A stretch of 64,000 nt of DNA from Ypsolopha sequella (lineage: Eukaryota > Arthropoda > Insecta > Lepidoptera > Ypsolophidae). The stretch is taken from positions 3,003,501-3,067,500 of the forward strand of contig OW203987.1 of assembly GCA_934047225.1 (NCBI GenBank), written 5' to 3'. Shown piece by piece: positions 41,940 to 52,717 of the stretch; the first letter of the stretch is position 1, and every line of letters starts with the position of its first letter. The translations under genes were made by a program, and so were the position numbers. The notes below the pieces were generated by a model. That model was not told where the DNA came from. It worked only from the letters and a program-made list of their open reading frames with translations, and searched no databases.

Positions 41940-43500
41940 TGTAGCGTAGCAAATTTTATAAGGTGTGGTTATCTCAAAGTTTTCGCGTCGTTGTTAGCTT
42001 GTCGATAAATTTCGAATTTTTTTTGTTCGCTGGGTTGGTACGTGTTTGAAGTTGGGTGGATTGACATGAGTTCGTTCACTTGGCTTGTGCGAGGTTCCGT
42101 TTCCTAAAGCAATGCTCGGCGAGTGTTTTAGCTGTCGAGTCGTGTCTTGTTTTACCTTTTTGGTTCTTTGTTCGGGTAAGAAAAAAAAACATGGCGATTG
42201 TTCCAAGACGAGTTTGTTGATAAAGAAAAGGTTTGTTTAGAGTTTAAATTGGTGTGTATATTTTGCGTGGAATGGTTTCCGTAATATTGTTTTGTATTTC
42301 AGAGGAATTCATTAGGGCGAAGTGATGAAATGAAAGAAAGTTTTCGGCCGGGATGGTGGGAGATCTGATCTATTGTCAGATCATGGTACGTATTACATTC
42401 TTAGTATTTGAGTCACCGGTTTTCTGTTTTCCTCGTTTCCGTGTAGTAAAGGTTTTAATATGTTTTTTTTTTTCTCCTAATTCCAGGGTTGTTGTTGTTT
42501 TCGCTTCTTTCTGTGATCTCTGTCCGGCTGGCTGAGTGACGGCAGCCGCGTGGTTGAAACGCGGACAAGCTGCCTTTTGTTAGCGAGGATGGTCTGACGA
42601 AATCGCCGGGTTGGAGTTCATTCACCTTAAGCTGGACAGCGCACCGCTTGGCAGATCTGGGTAGAAAATGTTGGCGAATTACAAGTATGTGACGTAGATT
42701 TTATTTTTATCCTCACATTATAAAAGGTGGCTTGGACGGGATGTTTCCAGGACACTTAGATTTATGACCTTTTTTAAACCAAGTGTAAATTCTTCTTTCT
42801 GTTTCATTTGGATAACCTAAAATGTAAAATTTCATAGTTCCGTAATTTTTTCCTGGTAATACTGGATGGTGTACCAGACGATTTAGTCAAAAGAGTATGT
42901 CGACAAATATTATTAAGATGGATTCACGGCTCCACTGAGCTAGATTTTATTTGGAAATTATTTTCCTTGTTTTTTCAAGTTTTCTTACTCTTAAAGTTTT
43001 TTTCTTTTTTATGTAGATTCACAAGATTCAATGTAATATAGTTACCTGTGGTTAAGGCGGTACCTAACCCAACCAGTTTATTCACTTAAAGGTTTTAGTA
43101 ATGACTTGGCAGAATTTATTCCGATGTAATATTGCTACCTGATGTTAAGGCGGTACCTGTCACAACTATTTGATGTTCTAAAAGTTTTAGTAATGACTTG
43201 GCAGAATTTATTCCAATGTAATATTGCTACCTGATGTTAAGGCGGTTTCTGTCACAACTATTTGATGTTCTAAAAGTTTTAATAATGACTTGGCAAAATT
43301 TTGTTACAATGTAATATTGTTAGTTACATTTTCAGTCTTGTGAAATTATACATATTTTTGATAAAGTTAAATACACTTAATTGTAAAGTACCTCGAAGTT
43401 TTCTTCAGAACCTTTTTCCAACTATTAGGTTACAATTAGGTCACTTTTTAACTTTATTTGTTAAGCAGCACGACTGGTGGGAAAGACCGGGTACCAGCCG
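41940..43500. mobile_element. Unidentified 1.55-kb insert within hAT transposase
   Basis: The transposase frame stops at DDEWRLL and resumes at YFTLPSIILPF. The insert has no long frame. It holds a hairpin (GGCAGCCGCGT..ACGCGGACAAGCTGCC near 42541-42574), a three-unit 92-bp tandem array (43031-43308) and, at its right end, GCACGACTGG..CCGGTCGTGC. TGCT is found at both edges and may be the target duplication. No superfamily assigned. Confidence 0.6.
43031..43308. repeat. 92-bp tandem repeat, three units
   Basis: Units start ATGTAATAT at 43031, 43124 and 43216 (and a partial at 43309), each with GTTAAGGCGGTWYCTG and AATGACTTGGCARAATTT. Confidence 0.9.
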
Positions 43501-44423
43501 GTCGTGCTACTTTACACTGCCTAGTATCATTCTGCCATTTGAAACAAAGACATTAACACCCGACGAATTCTGGGGAAAACTTTTAACGGCGCCTGATAAA
43601 AAAGTCAGCAATTTGGCAAAATTTGCGTTAGAAGTGCTTTGTGTTCCGCATGCAAATGCACACTGCGAGAGGATATTCAGCGCAGTCAACCTTATAAAAA
43701 CAAAAACACGGAATCGGTTATTAACAAATACAATAAATGGCGCCCTTCAAGCAAAAGAGTATATAGCACGAGCGTGCAAAAACTGTAAAAATTTCAAGCC
43801 AACGCGTGAAATGATTAATAAAGTAAGACATCCTTTTACGCAAACTGTTGAAGTGACAGGTGAAGTTCGCCTATTAGGATTAATAGATGAATAAGTAAAT
43901 ATTACAGAAAGACATTATTTTTGTTTTATTTTATCAATTGCGATTAATGAAACCAAAAAACAGTTCCTATCCCAACTATGTCTAAAAGACGGTAAAAGTA
44001 CGGCAATTTTGGGGCGAATCCGGCAATGTTGGTTGGTGTCGTACGGCAACCTCAGGAATTACCAACGTCAACACTGGTGCCGCCACCTAGAGCCCCTGCT
44101 CCTACTCCTAGCGAAACCACCGAGAGGTCAAGGAGTGAGTTATTATCCATTTGCATAGTTTTTGTTAACATTGAGATAAAGTGAAATTAGTCAGTCCAAA
44201 GATGTAACATATAGGTATGTATCGATAAAATTTTTTTTTTGCAGTTGAACCCATGGCATCCTGATGGGCCCTGCAAATTGAAGAGCGCAGGATGGCTGCA
44301 GAGGAACAAGCGGCTGCAGCGTTAAGCAGCATTGCTGATGCTGTTCAGGAAAACACCAGAACATTGGCTCAAAAAGCACAGTTTCTTGAGAGAATATATA
44401 ATGTGTCCTCAACCAACCAGTAG

Positions 44424-45246
44424 ATTCACTGATCTTGGACACATCATATATTCTAAATATTATTAGAGTGCATTACAAACTAGAAAATATCAATCAGAAA
44501 CAAATCCAAAGACAAGAATTTGAAAAAATTCCCCGGGCCAGGATTCGAACCTGCGACCTCTTGTTATCAAGACAAGCGCGCTACCAATTGCGCCACCGAG
44601 GTTCCTACCTAGACCGGCGAATTCTTCCATCATACTTGTCTACTGTTATTTTTGCATCTGCTTGATATACTAGCTTGTACTGCACATACAGAACGCTCAC
44701 GAGCGTTCTAATAATATTTAGAGTATTTATAGCGATGGATTTCGCAAAATAAACATAACATCACATATGTTTACTGCAACGTGCTATTTCAGTCATTGTT
44801 ATTTAAATGTATTTTATTTTATGTGTATATTAGCTTTTTATTTACTACTTAAAAAATTATAAAAACAAAATTACAATAGTCTTAGTAAATATTTCAGCCT
44901 ATTTGATGCCCTCATGAAACTTATGGTTAGGTACTATCGAGGAAATTCATGGTGGCTCGATTTAAAAAAATATCCCGTAGGCACTCCGTCGTGACGGCCC
45001 CGCCCCCTCATACCTGTGAACCAATGCCATCTAAGGAACAGCTGTGCTGTGTCTGTGTAGCGAAGTGAAGCAATAAATTAGTCGCAATTTGCATTTTGTG
45101 TATTGTTGACGCGCATTTATTTCATCCATATTCGTTCGAACGACAACGTAACGCTTTTTTTAAAGGACTATTTTGATTGCCTACTTATTGACCTTTGCCT
45201 GAACACGGACTGCTGCCTTCTGATTGGCCTTTGTGAATGTGTTAAA
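44424..45246. other. Gap between SANT gene c and the Tc1-like gene
   Basis: Holds the tRNA-like sequence (44531-44602) and a 20-bp hairpin (AGAACGCTCACGAGCGTTCT, about 44689-44708). Otherwise AT-rich and featureless; region upstream of 45247 may contain 5' UTR of the Tc1-like gene. Confidence 0.6.
44531..44602 (-). tRNA. tRNA-like sequence, probably a pseudogene
   Basis: Minus strand shows box A (GGCGCAATTGGTAGCGC), an anticodon arm CTTGT-CTTGATA-ACAAG (anticodon TGA by position) and T arm with box B GCAGGTTCGAATCCTGG. There is no long variable arm as Ser tRNA should have, and the acceptor and T stems have mismatches. So it is either a decayed tRNA or the head of a tRNA-derived SINE. Confidence 0.5.
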
Positions 45247-45659
45247 ATGAATCGTAATCGTAATTTAAATCAAGAAGAAAGACGACAAATTCTGCATCTT
45301 GTTGACCTTGGATACAGCAACGCGCGAATTGCGGATGAACTGCATATAACGGTAAGTAAAATATCTTTTTTTTATTGTTTTGATCTTGTTTGATCTATCT
45401 TAAACTCGTTAGAATAACTTCTGTCTATTTATTGCAATATAAAAAAAGAAAACAGTTTTTTTTCTACAATTCAAATATTATTTAAGTAGTCGTTATATTT
45501 ATTTATTCAGGGTCAGAGTGTCGATAAGGGGATAAGGGGGATTTTATTAAAATATTTTATACTTTTAACTGTCATATATACCGATCCAACCCGCTAAAAT
45601 GACAATTGCAATATTTATGTTATTGTAATTATTTCTACATTCAAGTTATATTAATAGTT

Positions 45660-46001
45660 AACAATTAATGTTAAACGCTGGCCTCTCAATCTTGAGAGCC
45701 AGGTTCGATCCCCGGTCGGACATGCACCAATGAGTTTTTCGGAATTCATATGCATAGTATTTGTTCTTACTTACTACCACTTGCTGAACGGTGAAGGAAA
45801 ACATCGTAAGGAAACCTACATGCCCTAAAAAGCGTGTATTTGTGCCCGAAGTATAGCGATAGAGCTCACCACTCATCACGTTGGGACGTAATAATCGTCG
45901 GTGAAACGCGGGTATACCAAGTGTGGACTGTGACTTGCATTTCACAGTTCACACTTGGAACACCTCTGACACCCCCTCGGGGATTCATGTCGTGACGATA
46001 T
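45660..46001 (+). repeat. tRNA-derived SINE copy
   Basis: Head truncated at the left (starts within ..AACGCTGGCCTCTCAATC), followed by box B AGGTTCGATCCCC, ATGCACCAATGAGTTTTTCG, the CCCGAAGTATAGCGATAGAG block and the 3' end CATGTCGTGACGATAT. In the Tc1-like gene intron. Confidence 0.85.
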
Positions 46002-46054
46002 ATCTATCTTATGTTACGTAAAACTGCGCGGTAAAATCCGTTAATTTGTTTAAA

Positions 46055-46320
46055 TTAAGTCAAATTCAAATAGTTTATTTTGCAAAGCAGGTATAGATAT
46101 ATACACTTTTTACACGTCAAATTTAATCTAATAAAGAAAATATATGTAATAAAATAATAAATGTACATGAACTAAATTAAAGGTTTATTTAATTTATGTA
46201 GCAACATATTTACGATTAAAATGATAGGTAAATATATATATTATACAAGGTAAAATCCAATCAGCCGCCCGAACCCATACCGGAGACCCGGCCAGGGACC
46301 AGGAACATAAAATATCTGTG
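46055..46320 (-). repeat. LINE 3' end, inverted copy of 27237-27575
   Basis: On the minus strand it shares GTTCCTGGTCCCTGGCCGGG, TCTCCGGTATGGGTTC, a CACCTTGTATAAT-like run and an AAACTATTTGAATTTGA tail with the plus-strand fragment. Confidence 0.8.
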
Positions 46321-46862
46321 TTTTTGATTGATTTCTAGTTCTAACTAAATGTATTCTAATAATAATAATAATAAAATATTTTCTTTAAAAAAGTAAAATG
46401 TGAAATTGGTGATAAATTGCTAATAATAAAAATGAAGTTTGGGTTTATGGAAATATTTCATTCCGAAAGTGAAAAACAACGTCATAAATTATGGATTTAC
46501 TTACCAAGCTTTTGTTTATTCTTAAATGGAATACCGCCTGGGAGTATTTCTGTAGCCTCCAATATTCTTAGAATTCACGTTTTTACCTATTGTTATTATT
46601 GAATGTTTTTACGATACACAACACAGCTGTGGATGAAACATGCGAACATCCGTCAGTAGCTTTTTTGAAGTGGAACAATGCCTTCAATGTTTTATGATGG
46701 AAAAAAAAAACTAAATGGACTTTTAACTCATTATCAGAATATTCGCTAATGTATTAATGATTAATGCATAAGTAATTTATCCTATGTTTCAAAATCGGTT
46801 TAGGTTTTTTTGATTTTAGTATTATAGTAAATTGATTTAGAATAAAATTTTTTACTCCAGCA

Positions 46863-47011
46863 CCCGTAGTATAGTGTTTAATCGCGCGCGATGCAACTTA
46901 GTTGAAACACGAGTTGTGACACGATGTTTTTGCGATTAAACAGTATGTCACGCTCCTCGCACTTGTGATTCAACTAAGTCATGTCGCGCGTATTAAACAC
47001 TGTGCTACGGG
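46863..47011. repeat. Foldback/MITE-like element
   Basis: About 149 bp with roughly 43-bp imperfect arms: CCCGTAGTATAGTGTTTAAT..ACTTAGTTGAA at left and its near-complement at right (TTCAACTAAGTC..CTACGGG). Confidence 0.8.
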
Positions 47012-47384
47012 CCTAGGCACCTAGTGTCCAATAAAAGTTATTTTTTTATTAACCGTTTTACATTTAAATAACATTTTCTTTTGCAGCCGAGAACGGCCCG
47101 ACGGTGGCGCAATCGAAATGCAGAAGAAGGCCACATTCTCGACCACCCTCGTGCACATGGGCCTCGAATCATTAATGGGGAAAACCTTAGGCGCATGGGT
47201 TAACCATTACCAAATGCAACCCTTTGCACGCACCAGAGAATTCACCATGAGAACGGTTCGCAACACTCTTCATAGGGAAGGAATTCACCACAGAAAGCCT
47301 GCAAAAAAAATCATACTAAACGAACGACTAAAGGCAGCAAGACTTGCATTTGCCAGAGAGTTTCGGGACTTTGATTTCAGCAAT

Positions 47385-48708
47385 TTATTTATTTATTTAT
47401 TAGAAAAGGCACATCAACAATGTAAACACATAACATTTATAATACACATGAAAAATTCTCAAACTAATGTTTACATCTATAACAGATATGCACAGCATTC
47501 ATAATTAACGTGATACATAAATTAAATTAAACACAAAACTAAGTGGAAAACAAAAACTAACATGCAATTAATACCTAATTTATACATTTAAAAAAAAAAC
47601 ACAAAATTAAACTAGGTAGCATGCAAGAAAGAAAAAATTAAATTAGGTTATATTGTTAATAATTTAGACTTAAAAGAATTAAAACTATCTCGAAAAATAT
47701 CTAATTCACAAGGTCGCCATAATTTATTGTACGTACGCAGTATTCTAGGCATAGAAGAGTGAGACTTGAGGTTTGTTCTACAATTTGGAATTTGAAACGT
47801 ATCTAGTTGGACACGACGTGAGTAAGGAAATCAATTCTTTCTAAAAGCTCCTGACAGATGGCCCGGCCGCTTATAATATTATGAAGAAAGGATAGGTCAA
47901 GCATACGTCTGCGATTGTAAAGAGAAGTTAATTTAAGAAAAGCGAGCCTTTTATCGTATGGGACTCTATGACTTATTCCGGGGGAGATGTAAGTAAGATG
48001 CCTACTAAAAGAGCGCTGGATGGATTCAAGACGTGTTATGTGGTTGTTATATGTAGGATTCCAAACAACGCTTCCGAACTCCAGTATGCTACGAACAAGA
48101 GCATTAAATAACGTGATTTTAGTGGCGGTGGTTTTGAAAGGCTTTGTGGTTCTTCTAATGAAGCCAACCATTTTGGCCGCTTTTTTGGTGATGTGGTCGA
48201 AATGGGGTATGAAATTCAATTTGCTGTCCAAAATTATACCAAGGTCTCTAACTTGCCGTACCTCGTCTAGCACATCATTGCCTATCGAATAAGATGATTC
48301 GACCGGCTTTTTCTTTTTTGTGAATCGGATGTATTGACATTTTGAGATGTTAAGGACCATATGATTTTCGTTACACCATTGGTATATACGGGTCAAATCC
48401 TCCTGAAGCAAACTGGCGTCCTCGAGTGAATTAATTTGTCTGTAAAGCTTCATATCGTCAGCAAATAGTGAACAACGGCTATGCCTTATGCAAGAAACAA
48501 TATCATTTACAAACAGAACAAATAATATGGGCCCCAAATGAGACCCCTGTGGGACTCCCGAGGTCGTGTTATATTCTATAGATTCACATCCATTAACAAC
48601 AACTGATTGAGGTCGATCAGTTAGGTAAGACTCGAAGCACGCAAGCAATAAACCCTTGATACCGAACTGATTAGAGTTTACTAAGCAAAACCTGATGGTT
48701 AACCTTAG
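47385..48708 (-). mobile_element. 5'-truncated Jockey-like LINE
   Basis: Minus strand. Encodes the RT second half (47803 to about 48690): GVPQGSHLGPILF, LFADDMKLYRQI, WCNENHMVLNISKCQ, then the C-terminal region. It ends in a (TAAA)n-type tail at 47385-47400 and is flanked by CAGCAAT at 47378-47384 and 48709-48715. Classic target-primed, truncated insertion into the Tc1-like gene. The coding part is open from the truncation point to 47803. Confidence 0.9.
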
Positions 48709-49371
48709 CAGCAATGCTGTTTTCTCTGACGAGAAATGTTTCAAGTCGAGCCAACAGGGTCGCCTAAACCTCTGGCGAATCAACAATACCCGGTATGAAG
48801 AAAACAAAGTTGTTGAGAATAAGGAATCCGGACGAATCGTCGCAAATATGTGGGGTTGGATGAGTGCTGACGGTCCTGGTGAACTGCAGTTCATATCGGG
48901 GAGGGCAAACGGGGCGAGTTATGTAGAGTTGTTAGAGGATATAATGTTGCCAACTGTGCGAACGGTCAAATCAATTTCATTCACGATAACTGTCCCATTC
49001 ATACTGCACGTGTTGTTCAACAGTGGTTCCAAAGAAATCCGGAAGTAAAGTGTGTGCCCTAGCCTTCCCGCTCCCCAGATCTAAACCCTATAGAAAATCT
49101 CTGTGGTATCATGGTGCGGAGATGGGACAATCGTGAGGAACGCACGAAAGAGGCGCTCGTGCAACACTGCTACCAGGCATGGGATTCCCTAAGAGGCACG
49201 GACTTATGTGCCAACCTCATACGCTCAATGAGAAATAGGTGCGAGTTAATTACTTCAGAGTCAACTTTTGGTGCTAATTGAAATTAATGTTGTATTATTC
49301 TTATTATTAAAAACAAAGACTTAATTTTTTGTGTTGCCTGTTGTATATTATGTAATAATTTTAATTATTTA

Positions 49372-49905
49372 AAGTAGATTCGATTTTTCAATATGATTGT
49401 TGTATATTTTTTATGTTTTATTGTATATTTGTATTATAAGCAGCGGAAGCTCAGGGGTAGAACGCTGGCCTCTCAATCTTGAGGTCCCAGGTTCGATCCC
49501 TGGTCGGGCATGCACCAATGAGTTTTTCGGAATTTATGTGCATAGTATTTGTTCTTACTTAACACTTGCGTGTATTTGTGCCCGAAGTACGGCAATAGGG
49601 CTCACCACCCATCACGTTGGGGCGTAATATATTCGACGGTGAAATACGGGTGTACTGAGTAGAGATTGTGAATTACATTTCACAGTTCACACTCGGAATA
49701 CCTCTGACACCCCTTCGGGGATTCATGTCGTGACGATATAAATATAATATTGTATTATTGAAATTAGATTCTATTTTTCGTGTTGTTGTATATATTTTTT
49801 TATTATTGAAAGTAGATTTTATTTTTCGTGTTGATTATTGTATATTTTTTATTATTGTAAATAGATCATATTTTCGTGTAGATTGTTGCATTTTTTTAAA
49901 TAGAG
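49372..49905. repeat. About 50-bp AT-rich tandem repeat split by a SINE
   Basis: Units resembling AAAGTAGATTYTATTTTTCGTGT..TGTATATTTTTTATTATTG occur left (49372 on) and right (49765, 49815, 49860) of the SINE at 49438-49749. Confidence 0.75.
49438..49749 (+). repeat. Full-length tRNA-derived SINE with 9-bp target duplication
   Basis: Best copy in the window: tRNA-like head with box A (AGCTCAGGGGTAG) and box B (GGTTCGATCCC), body, and 3' end CATGTCGTGACGATATAAAT. Flanked by TTGTATTAT at 49429-49437 and 49750-49758. A segment with AACGGTGAAGGAAAACATCG seen in other copies is deleted here. Confidence 0.88.
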
Positions 49906-50447
49906 CTATCGTTGTTCTTGGCCCTAATAACGATTGTGATGTGACTGTGATTTTAATGCTGGTGCAGAGCAAAGACTTGCCAAATTGTTAACGAACTGTG
50001 ATAATAAAAATAATTATTAAAAAATTATAAAAAAAAATATTTTGCATAATCGCATACAGGCTGTTAATTAACTGATTATGCTTAGCAACTTTCGTAAAGC
50101 ATAAATATAAGAAATTAAACGTTTTTAATTTCTTACATTATAGAGGTAGATTGATAATTACTATGACAATTTTAGATAACTTTCTCAAATCTCAAAGCAA
50201 CATTATCAATAAATATATCTAAATTAGTAGTTCCGAGTCCTCAATACATGACGTATCTACTTTTAACAGTCTGTATATTTCGCACTTACTCTCATTATTT
50301 AAAAACATCGTTTTTTATATTTTATTGACGTTAAATTGCTACCTGAAAACGTTCAAATTAATACCTGAAAACATTCAATTTATGATATGGACAATGATGA
50401 AACGGAACGTTTTATAAAGACATTTTGTTTTGATGGTTGCTCACTTT
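49906..50447. other. Non-coding gap
   Basis: AT-rich; a small direct repeat (ACCTGAAAACGTTCAAATTA / ACCTGAAAACATTCAATTTA, 50341-50385) is the only pattern noticed. Confidence 0.5.
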
Positions 50448-51004
50448 CAGTGTTGCCGCTTTAGCGCTTTTCCCACTAGAACTGGTGGATTTTGTGATGT
50501 TGTCGCAGAAAAATAAAATGTTTGGCGGTTTCTAGCGGATTTTTAAAAATTAACTATTAGAAGATGCAAATTCATGACTTCCTCCTCTGTAGACAAGATA
50601 GTCAAAGTACATAGACATTCAATATAATTTTATTTAATCAATTTTCCTAATGATATTTGGTTAGTTTTGAATTGAATTTCAAATAGTTTTCAAGTTAATT
50701 ACTAAGCTATTTTAGTAAGAAATAATTTGATTAAAAATTATTTTCAGTCAATCAAAAATCAACATCTTTGATTTGTTTCATAGTGACTCATAAATATTTA
50801 ACTTCAATTTTGAATTTTAATTAATGATGAACCTGGATGACGTTAGAATAATTTAACAAGTACCAAATAATAATCAAACTGGTCGAATGATAACGTAAAA
50901 ATGTTTAGCGCTTTCTAGCGGATTTTTATGGAAATATTATTTTCATATCTGGCGTAATTTTAAGGCAATTTAGCGCTTTTCAAATTTAAAGATCGGCAAC
51001 CCTG
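50448..51004. mobile_element. Non-autonomous hAT-like element (MITE)
   Basis: Ends CAGTGTTGCCGC and GGCAACCCTG are inverted hAT-type termini; AGCGCTTTT motifs recur inside both ends, and TTTCTAGCGGATTTTT occurs twice. Flanks TCACTT on both sides (GCTCACTT/CGTCACTT), an imperfect 8-bp duplication. No coding frame. Confidence 0.65.
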
Positions 51005-51095
51005 CGTCACTTTATGTTCCTTCCTTGTTTTGTTGTTTAGTGTTTATTTACGGTGTTTGCTTTCCTTAATTTCCTTTTTGTGTTAATTATACGAA

Positions 51096-51819
51096 AATGT
51101 GTGCCGTAAGTATCTTAGTTATATTCTACCATATTTATGTGACAAAGCGGATTCGATATTCTGATAGGAACTCCATTATAACTTGATTGTTGCTTTATTG
51201 TTTGTTGTACTTAAACTTCAGCAGAAAAGCGTACTACTGACCAAAGAAGAAGTGATGCAACTGGTGGATTTAGTAGAAGCAAATCCTGTAATATTCAGCA
51301 AAGCCACCAATGCCAGCAACAACCAGCTCAAGGAAGCCACTTGGTTAAAAATAACCAACACATTCAATTCTATGGTGGCAAGCAACCCCAGGAAACCAGA
51401 GCAGCTGAGACTCAAGTAGGAGAATTTAAAAAAAGCTGCCCGTAAAAGGAGCACTAAAATAAGGATGAATAACCTTAAAGTGGTACAATAAATTACAATA
51501 TTTAAATGATTTTATATACAAAATTGCATTTATTTTGAAACACGTAAATTTCTTTGTTAAAACTTTCAGACTGGAGATGGAAAACCAGAGTATATTCCAC
51601 CAGACGAAGCATTGGAAAAAGTTTCAGCAATTTTAGGACCAACTTGTGATGGCTACAGCGTTCAGTTTGGAGGTGATCCCGAGGTGGAGGTCACTGAAAA
51701 TATTGAGGAATTGGTGATGGATCCTGCAACCAAGTTTGTGCCTTTTAACAGACTGAAAACACTCCCGTTTCAGAAAAATCTGTTTCATTTTATCTCCCTT
51801 GCAAACCCCAACGAATAAA
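51096..51819 (+). pseudogene. SANT/Myb-like Harbinger-type gene (copy d)
   Basis: Short first exon (ATG TGT GCC then GTAAGT at 51105), second exon to about 51480 with the domain (LTKEEVMQLVDLVEANPVIF, EATWLKITNTFNSMV), third exon 51571-51819 (GKPEYIPPDEALEKVSAIL, ending ANPNE). An in-frame TAG at 51417-51419 falls where a conserved Trp begins the third helix (next ENLKKAARKRSTK). About 165-180 residues if read through. Orphan: no transposase nearby. Confidence 0.7.
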
Positions 51820-51999
51820 AAATTATTTTTTTCTTCATCAAACAGCAAAGGTGATATTCCACACAAGGAAACCATATTTTTTCATGAGTCTTTTTAATAC
51901 CACAGTCTGCCAGTCATATAAATTGATAGATAACTGAAAATATATTATCTTTACAAAGTTACACATTATGTATTAGACTGAATCTGGAGTAGGTACCTA

Positions 52000-52717
52000 C
52001 TATTCTATTACTATAGCATTATTATGGTAAAAGGCCATATTTATTATGGTAAAGTGGCCTTTATACCCACACTTTATGCAGGTTTTGTTTTTTGCCATAC
52101 ATTTTTCACTATCACTGTCATGGTATGAACTCCCACATCTAGTACACCATATGCTGTTGTTTTTTCCTTGATATCCTTTTAATTGTCTTTTGACAGTTTC
52201 AATCGAGTTTGCTTCCAAAATAATTTGCTCTAATCTGACCGAATCTCCTAATATTAAATTTTTTTTCTTAGATCAGTTGAGCTGCATTTTTCAACAATTT
52301 AGTCGATGAGATCGTCTTTTTTTCGCGCGAAATTGCATTTAGAGATTTGGTTACGCAGTCGACCAAGAATTTTTCGAATTTTGCGTCTGTTTCCTGCTTC
52401 AATAGCCTAAAAATATGCCTTTCGTAAACAAAACTTTGTTTGGATGAAAAGTACGCATCAAGCTTTTCTATGGAAATTTTAAAAACGTAATTCGATTCCG
52501 TCTCTTCAACATGCGCTCCAGAAAGATTATAATAAATTTCTTGAAATGCGAATCCGGCAGTATGCAGAAGAACTGCTCAATTTTTTATCGGTGTTTCTAT
52601 TTCAGTAGCTAGAAGATAAATGTCTAAGGCGCGTTTTCATTTTTCTCATCGCTGGCCTAATGAGCTTGAATCACCTTCACAGTCAAAATTTTCTATTGCC
52701 GGTAGCTGAGATGACAT
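52000..52717 (-). pseudogene. gag relic of a Ty3/Gypsy-type element
   Basis: Minus-strand start MSSQLPAIENFD at 52717. Several in-frame stops (for example after SLGQR and GEK-type Trp positions) break a frame containing LDIYLLATEIETP, GFAFQEIYYNLSG, IFRLLKQETDAKFEKF and, in the last open part (52218-52000), two zinc knuckles (CTRCGSSYHDSDSEKC, CIKCGYKGHF). The order capsid-like then CCHC is typical for Gypsy gag. No pol follows on the minus strand to the left. Confidence 0.7.

Larger units (their letters stand above)
40232..43894 (+). pseudogene. hAT transposase with BED zinc finger, decayed
   Basis: ATG 40232 (MSSEEDAGPSTPKK). BED-type finger CKFCDVKL..HVRNAEH (about residues 50-75), then TAA at 40514-40516 with the frame continuing, a frameshift near 40750 and another near 41190. 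RNase H-like motifs: VDESTDISAV, FASDGCSVMMG, the CxxH insertion motif CICHSLH, TRWLSLL, and the C-terminal Glu/dimerisation block HANAHCERIFSAV. Interrupted by a 1.55-kb insert (about 41940-43500). Looks like the ZBED5-type hAT branch; branch assignment is tentative. Confidence 0.88.
39856..44076 (+). mobile_element. hAT transposon
   Basis: Ends CAGTGTTGCC.. and ..GTCAACACTG (hAT-type CAGTGTTG termini) with the GTGCCGCC duplication. Near the left end a roughly 42-bp unit (TACGTARTGATRCGGCAATT..AAATCGRAACGAT) occurs twice (39926-40012), and GTACGGCAA motifs recur near both ends, probably transposase-binding sites. Encodes a broken transposase (40232-43894). Confidence 0.92.
38515..44423 (+). 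pseudogene. SANT/Myb-like Harbinger-type gene (copy c), broken by hAT
   Basis: Exons 38515-38718, 39056-39217, 39542-39728, 39849-39855 plus 44085-44134, and 44245-44423, all phase-consistent. Exons 1-2 hold the zeste-like domain (LEMLVGFMEDHRDLAVGKF, KSQWEMLAARLNAVG, then WTNQKYSVRKRAQL and GTGGGPP). Exon 3 is Pro-rich, exon 5 a coiled coil (EERRMAAEEQAAAAL, ending SSTNQ). Lesions: TAA after GTGGGPP in exon 2, TGA after EPMAS in exon 5, and the hAT insertion in exon 4. Same domain order as copy e (57073-59049). No transposase gene is adjacent. Confidence 0.8.
45247..49281 (+). pseudogene. Tc1-like transposase gene, intron-containing, broken
   Basis: Exon 1 45247-45351 (MNRNRNLNQEERRQILHLVD, helix-turn-helix ending LHIT), a GT-AG intron 45352-47086, then exon 2 from 47087 (TARRWRNRNAEEGH, DHPRAHGPRIING). 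The frame is broken (TAA after LRRMG, shifted block TMRTVRNTLHREGI). A LINE inserted at 47385-48708; the gene resumes at 48716 with FSDEKCF (first Asp), a frameshift near 48980, HDNCPIHTA (second Asp), TAG, then SPDLNPIENLCG (Glu). The Asp-Glu interval is 35 residues if the stop is counted, against 34 in canonical Tc1. Stop at 49279-49281. The intron contains a SINE, a LINE tail and a foldback element. Confidence 0.85.

Noticed and set aside
43031..43308. CRISPR-like regular repeats
   Set aside because: The 92-bp units are contiguous with no distinct spacers, and the genome is eukaryotic.
44531..44602. Functional tRNA-Ser (UGA)
   Set aside because: Lacks the long variable arm and has stem mismatches; kept only as a tRNA-like sequence.
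45103..45393. Longer start for the Tc1-like exon at 45103
   Set aside because: The helix-turn-helix begins at ATG 45247; the extra residues are hydrophobic and unlike the family, and the end runs past a splice donor.
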